Of a stretch of DNA of 64,000 bases, positions 61,310 through 64,000 are shown piece by piece. Below the pieces are notes generated by a model. It did not search any database. It saw only the letters and a program-made list of their open reading frames with translations, and had not been told where the DNA came from. Position 1 is the stretch's first letter; the number at the start of each line of letters is the position of its first letter. The stretch is from Polyangiaceae bacterium (GTDB taxonomy: Bacteria > Myxococcota_A > Polyangia > Polyangiales > Polyangiaceae). Position numbers and translations under genes: made by a program. The stretch covers positions 1 through 64,000 of the forward strand of contig JABFXY010000063.1 of assembly GCA_013361525.1 (NCBI GenBank), read 5' to 3'.

Positions 61310-62749
61310 TCAGTCGACGGCGCGCATCGAGCCGGCGAGCGACTGCAAGTCACCGATCGTCGAGGCGAGCTTCTTTTTCGCCTGCCGGCTGAGCGCGACG
61401 AGCTCGACGCTCCGATCGCGATCCGGGATGCGCTCCGGGATCAGCACGGACAGCTCGAGCACCACCGGACGCCCGCCGACCAGGAACGAGAGCTGGAAGA
61501 CGGCGAGCGGCCGGCCACGCTCCGTCGCGAGGTGCAGGCACTGCGTCGCGAAAATGCCGGTCCCCATCTGAATGTCGTCGCACTCGTTGTATTCGGAGCC
61601 CTCGACGACCTCGTGAAGCCCGAACAGGCTCGCATCGTATTGCGAGGCGCCGCCACCTCTTCGCGTGTGCTGCACCACGACGAGCCGCTCCCCGAAGGAG
61701 TCCTTGGGTCCGCTGTAAAAGGTGCTCGCGCGACGCGTCCAGCCGCCCGGCACGCGCATTTCCTCGTCCAGCGCCGCGTCGTAACGAAAGCGCCCGTAGA
61801 ATTGCCACGACAGGTCGAGGTGCTCCGACGTGAACGGACCCTCGACGTCCGCGCTCACCGCCTTCGTGCCTCCGCGCCGGACGAGCACGAACGTGACTGC
61901 GGCAACGACCGCGATCGCGCAGACCAGGGCGAGCCACAAGGAAGCGCTGGACCGTCGCGGCTCAGGCGGCGGCATGGAGATGGGCGCCCACGCGCGCATC
62001 GGCGTCGCCGGGCTCGAATAGTCTCCTCGCGAGCGGCGCGACGGCGCAAGCTCGGAGGTCGAGGGCTTCTCGACCTGCAGCTCGAGCGCCTTTGCCGAGG
62101 CGGCGGGTGGTGCGCTAGGTGACCGAGAAACGGTCGGTGGCGTCGAGACGGTCGGAGGCGTCGAAGCGATCGGCTTCGTCGAAACCGGCGGCTCCGACGG
62201 TGCGCGGAGCACGAATGGCGCCGGGTTCTCGGGCAGGTCTGCCTCGAAGTCGTCGAGCTGCTTCGGAGGGGACTCCGATCGCGCGAGCGCGGGTGGGAGA
62301 TCCAAGCTCGGTAGAAGCGCTTGGAGGTCTCGATCCGGGCGGGTCGATGGGCGCGGCGGCGGCGCGGACGACAACTGGCGAGGCGGCCCGGAGACCGCGG
62401 GCGGCGGCCGCTCGGAAATCGCCGGAGGCGCCCACTCCGAAGTCGCCGATGCCGGCTGCTCGGACATCGCCGCAGTCTGCGGGCGGGACAGAGCAGGCAG
62501 AGCGTCCCGCTCCTCTTGCCACTCGAGGAGCTCTTTGCCGACGCGGAGCGCGGCGAGCACGGCGCGAGGCCCCAAGAGCCCAATTCGGTACTGTCGAGCG
62601 AGCTCGTCGACGTGCGCTTGCTCGACGGCTCCCCCGCCTGCGATCTCGATCAGCTCACGGGCAACGCGCGCACGATCGACGTCACGGACGACGAGTCCGC
62701 GCTGTTTCGACCAGCGCTCGAACGATTCGACCAGCTCGCGTGTGTCCAC
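61310..62749 (-). CDS. Single-pass membrane protein with Pro-rich linker, unknown
   Basis: 479 aa. The N-terminal ~75 residues form a soluble helical domain (ELVESFERWSKQRGLVVRDV, HVDELARQYRIG). Residues about 88-270 are Pro/Ser/Ala-rich with repeats like TPPTVSTPPTVS. One membrane helix follows (SASLWLALVCAIAVVAAVTFVLV). The C-terminal ~170 residues, likely periplasmic, start near LDLSWQFYGRF and carry ECDDIQMGTGIFATQCL. The family is unknown. Convergent with the Sel1 gene. Confidence 0.7.
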   Translation of the reverse strand: MDTRELVESFERWSKQRGLVVRDVDRARVARELIEIAGGGAVEQAHVDELARQYRIGLLGPRAVLAALRVGKELLEWQEERDALPALSRPQTAAMSEQPASATSEWAPPAISERPPPAVSGPPRQLSSAPPPRPSTRPDRDLQALLPSLDLPPALARSESPPKQLDDFEADLPENPAPFVLRAPSEPPVSTKPIASTPPTVSTPPTVSRSPSAPPAASAKALELQVEKPSTSELAPSRRSRGDYSSPATPMRAWAPISMPPPEPRRSSASLWLALVCAIAVVAAVTFVLVRRGGTKAVSADVEGPFTSEHLDLSWQFYGRFRYDAALDEEMRVPGGWTRRASTFYSGPKDSFGERLVVVQHTRRGGGASQYDASLFGLHEVVEGSEYNECDDIQMGTGIFATQCLHLATERGRPLAVFQLSFLVGGRPVVLELSVLIPERIPDRDRSVELVALSRQAKKKLASTIGDLQSLAGSMRAVD

Positions 62750-62877
62750 GGCTCCCGCGCGACCTCGGCATGGAGGTCCAAGGAGACTCTACAGCAAAGG
62801 TCGGTCGCCACGTCCGACCTTTGCGATGGCGACAAACGAGCGCCGGGCGCAAAGAGATCGCGACAATCGTCGCGACG

Positions 62878-63585
62878 TTATTCGCAGCGGCAGTTTTCCT
62901 TGAGGCACGTCGAGACGCCGACCAAGCCGCCGCAAGAGTCGCACGAGCATTTGGCCTGCTTGGGCGCGCGGCAGGTGATTTCGCAGCTCGTCTTCGTCGC
63001 GAGCCCGCACGCTTTGACGGAGCATTGAGTGACGCCCGCCTCTGGGCTCGTGACCGGCGTGACCGACGCGACGGGCGCGGGCTGAGCGGACGAAGCCGGA
63101 GGGGTGGTGCTCGCCGAAGGAGCGCTGGTTTCGGCAGGCGGCGGAGGCGTCGTCGTCGACGGTGCCGAGGACGCTGCGGGCGGCGGCGCTCCGCCGCCGC
63201 ATAACGAGCCGACGTTATCGGCGAGCCTCGCCGCGAGTTGGCTGTTGGCGTTTCTTCGCTCGAGACACTCGATGGTCTGAAAGAGCATCGCGCACGCGGC
63301 CTGCTTGTCGGGCACCGCCTGGTACGTCTCGTTGATCTGCGCGCTCGCGCGGTTCTCCGCTTCGGCGCTGCCCTCGACGGGCATGTTCACCACCTTCGCG
63401 TTGAGCTTCGCGGCTTGTTCCTGCGTCGCGCTCGCGTCGGACGTCTGGGGCGGGACGACCTTGCAGCTCGACTCCGGAACGTTCGGCTCGGGGCACGCGA
63501 CGAGCACGAGCACCACGCCTGCGATGAGCGGTGAAAGCGCGACGATCGGGGATGTATTCACCCTCCGAATGGTAGGGAGGCACAC
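62878..63585 (-). CDS. Predicted lipoprotein with Cys-rich C-terminus
   Basis: 235 aa with lipoprotein signal (LIAGVVLVLVAC). A helical middle (AKLNAKVVNMPVEGSAEAENRA, FQTIECLERRNANSQLAARL) is followed by a Pro/Ala/Thr linker, then a compact C-terminal part with about ten Cys (CSVKACGLATKTSCEITC and so on), probably disulfide-rich. It is not recognised as a family. It lies between the membrane-protein gene and the pirin gene on the same strand. Confidence 0.75.
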   Translation of the reverse strand: MCLPTIRRVNTSPIVALSPLIAGVVLVLVACPEPNVPESSCKVVPPQTSDASATQEQAAKLNAKVVNMPVEGSAEAENRASAQINETYQAVPDKQAACAMLFQTIECLERRNANSQLAARLADNVGSLCGGGAPPPAASSAPSTTTPPPPAETSAPSASTTPPASSAQPAPVASVTPVTSPEAGVTQCSVKACGLATKTSCEITCRAPKQAKCSCDSCGGLVGVSTCLKENCRCE

Positions 63586-63616
63586 GCCGCGGCGGAATTG
63601 ATCCGCTGGATCGCGG

Positions 63617-64000
63617 TCAGCCGTCGGTCAATCGACCGGCGCGGTAGTCCGCAAAAGCTTGGTCGATCTCGTCGTCGGTGTTCATCACGAACGGCCCTCG
63701 TCGCGCGACGGGCTCTCCTATGGGATCGGCCATGACGAGGAGCATGCGCCCCTCGCGAGACCCCGTGCGGGCGACGATCGTCGCGCCCGGTCCGAGGACC
63801 GCCAGGTGTCCGCGATCGATCTGTATTCGCTCGCCGCCGATCTCGAGACCACCGTCGAGGACATACGCGAACGCCGATTGCGCGCTCGACGCTTCGTGCG
63901 TGAACGTCGCGTTCGCCGGCACTCGCACGTCGAGCAGTGTGGGGGCCACGATGATGTCGCGGATCGGCCCTTTCGCGCCGAACGCATCCCCCGCGGCGAC
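63617..64000 (-). CDS. Pirin-family protein, C-terminal fragment (cut by window edge)
   Basis: Open frame from the window edge to a stop at 63617, so the start lies beyond 64000. The visible ~127 residues form the second cupin domain of pirin: GAKGPIRDIIVAPTLLDVRV, the middle HEASSAQSAFAYVLDGGLEIGG and the family's C-terminal block PIGEPVARRGPFVMNTDDEIDQAF. Pirins are iron-binding cupins acting as quercetin dioxygenases or transcription cofactors; the metal ligands are in the missing N-terminal domain. Confidence 0.88.
   Translation of the reverse strand, partial: VAAGDAFGAKGPIRDIIVAPTLLDVRVPANATFTHEASSAQSAFAYVLDGGLEIGGERIQIDRGHLAVLGPGATIVARTGSREGRMLLVMADPIGEPVARRGPFVMNTDDEIDQAFADYRAGRLTDG

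Overview
The window is high-GC DNA from a member of the Myxococcota, most probably class Polyangia (Labilithrix/Sorangium-like). The grounds are: many Ser/Ala/Pro-rich or Gly-rich lipoproteins, with GGxxTGG linkers and CxxDxDC cysteine motifs; a myxobacterial RHS protein; a Ser/Thr kinase beside an FHA-GAF-PP2C phosphatase; a CheB-CheR-PAS-kinase-receiver hybrid; and an MglA-like GTPase. Genus is not determinable from the sequence alone. I see no rRNA, tRNA, CRISPR array, transposase or prophage gene.

Layout. 0-2.1 kb: overlapping phaZ and 3-hydroxybutyrate dehydrogenase genes for PHB mobilisation. 2.2-6.7 kb: an RHS polymorphic-toxin-type gene followed 5 bp later by a degenerate MglA-like GTPase. 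6.7-9.7 kb: a minus-strand string (transglutaminase-like, unknown, AraC regulator, VOC protein) ending at a broken erythromycin-esterase gene whose 5' part is inverted. 9.7-18.9 kb: lipoprotein-dense region, including a five-heme cytochrome and a thioredoxin-like lipoprotein, plus a methyltransferase and Dps. 18.9-26.1 kb: SDR, M23 peptidase, arginine decarboxylase, SGNH hydrolase, and a DUF455/ATP-grasp pair. 26.4-32 kb: Ser/Thr kinase, FHA-GAF-PP2C phosphatase and an MscS-type channel split by one in-frame TAA. 32-38.6 kb: uridine kinase, MFS exporter, a metallo-beta-lactamase protein fused to two cyclic-nucleotide-binding domains, DUF4267/AraC divergent pair, Kir-type potassium channel. 38.6-44.1 kb: secreted beta-helix/RTX protein and a GH5-like lipoprotein. 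44.9-48.9 kb: the chemotaxis-type hybrid kinase. 49.1-50.1 kb: a repeat island around a four-helix-bundle gene. 50.1-64 kb: L,D-transpeptidase, Cys-rich lipoprotein, GT5 glycogen-synthase-like protein, RluA, zinc-finger ParA with a ribbon-helix-helix partner, purH, Sel1 lipoprotein, and a pirin fragment cut by the window edge.

The most noteworthy signals are the RHS/pseudo-MglA pair, the single-codon break in the MscS gene, the inverted erythromycin-esterase fragments, the DUF455/ATP-grasp cassette, and a set of long palindromes. Two of the palindromes are copies of one roughly 162-bp element, each placed in the same orientation just after a stop codon. All functional calls come from reading motifs by eye; no database search was run.
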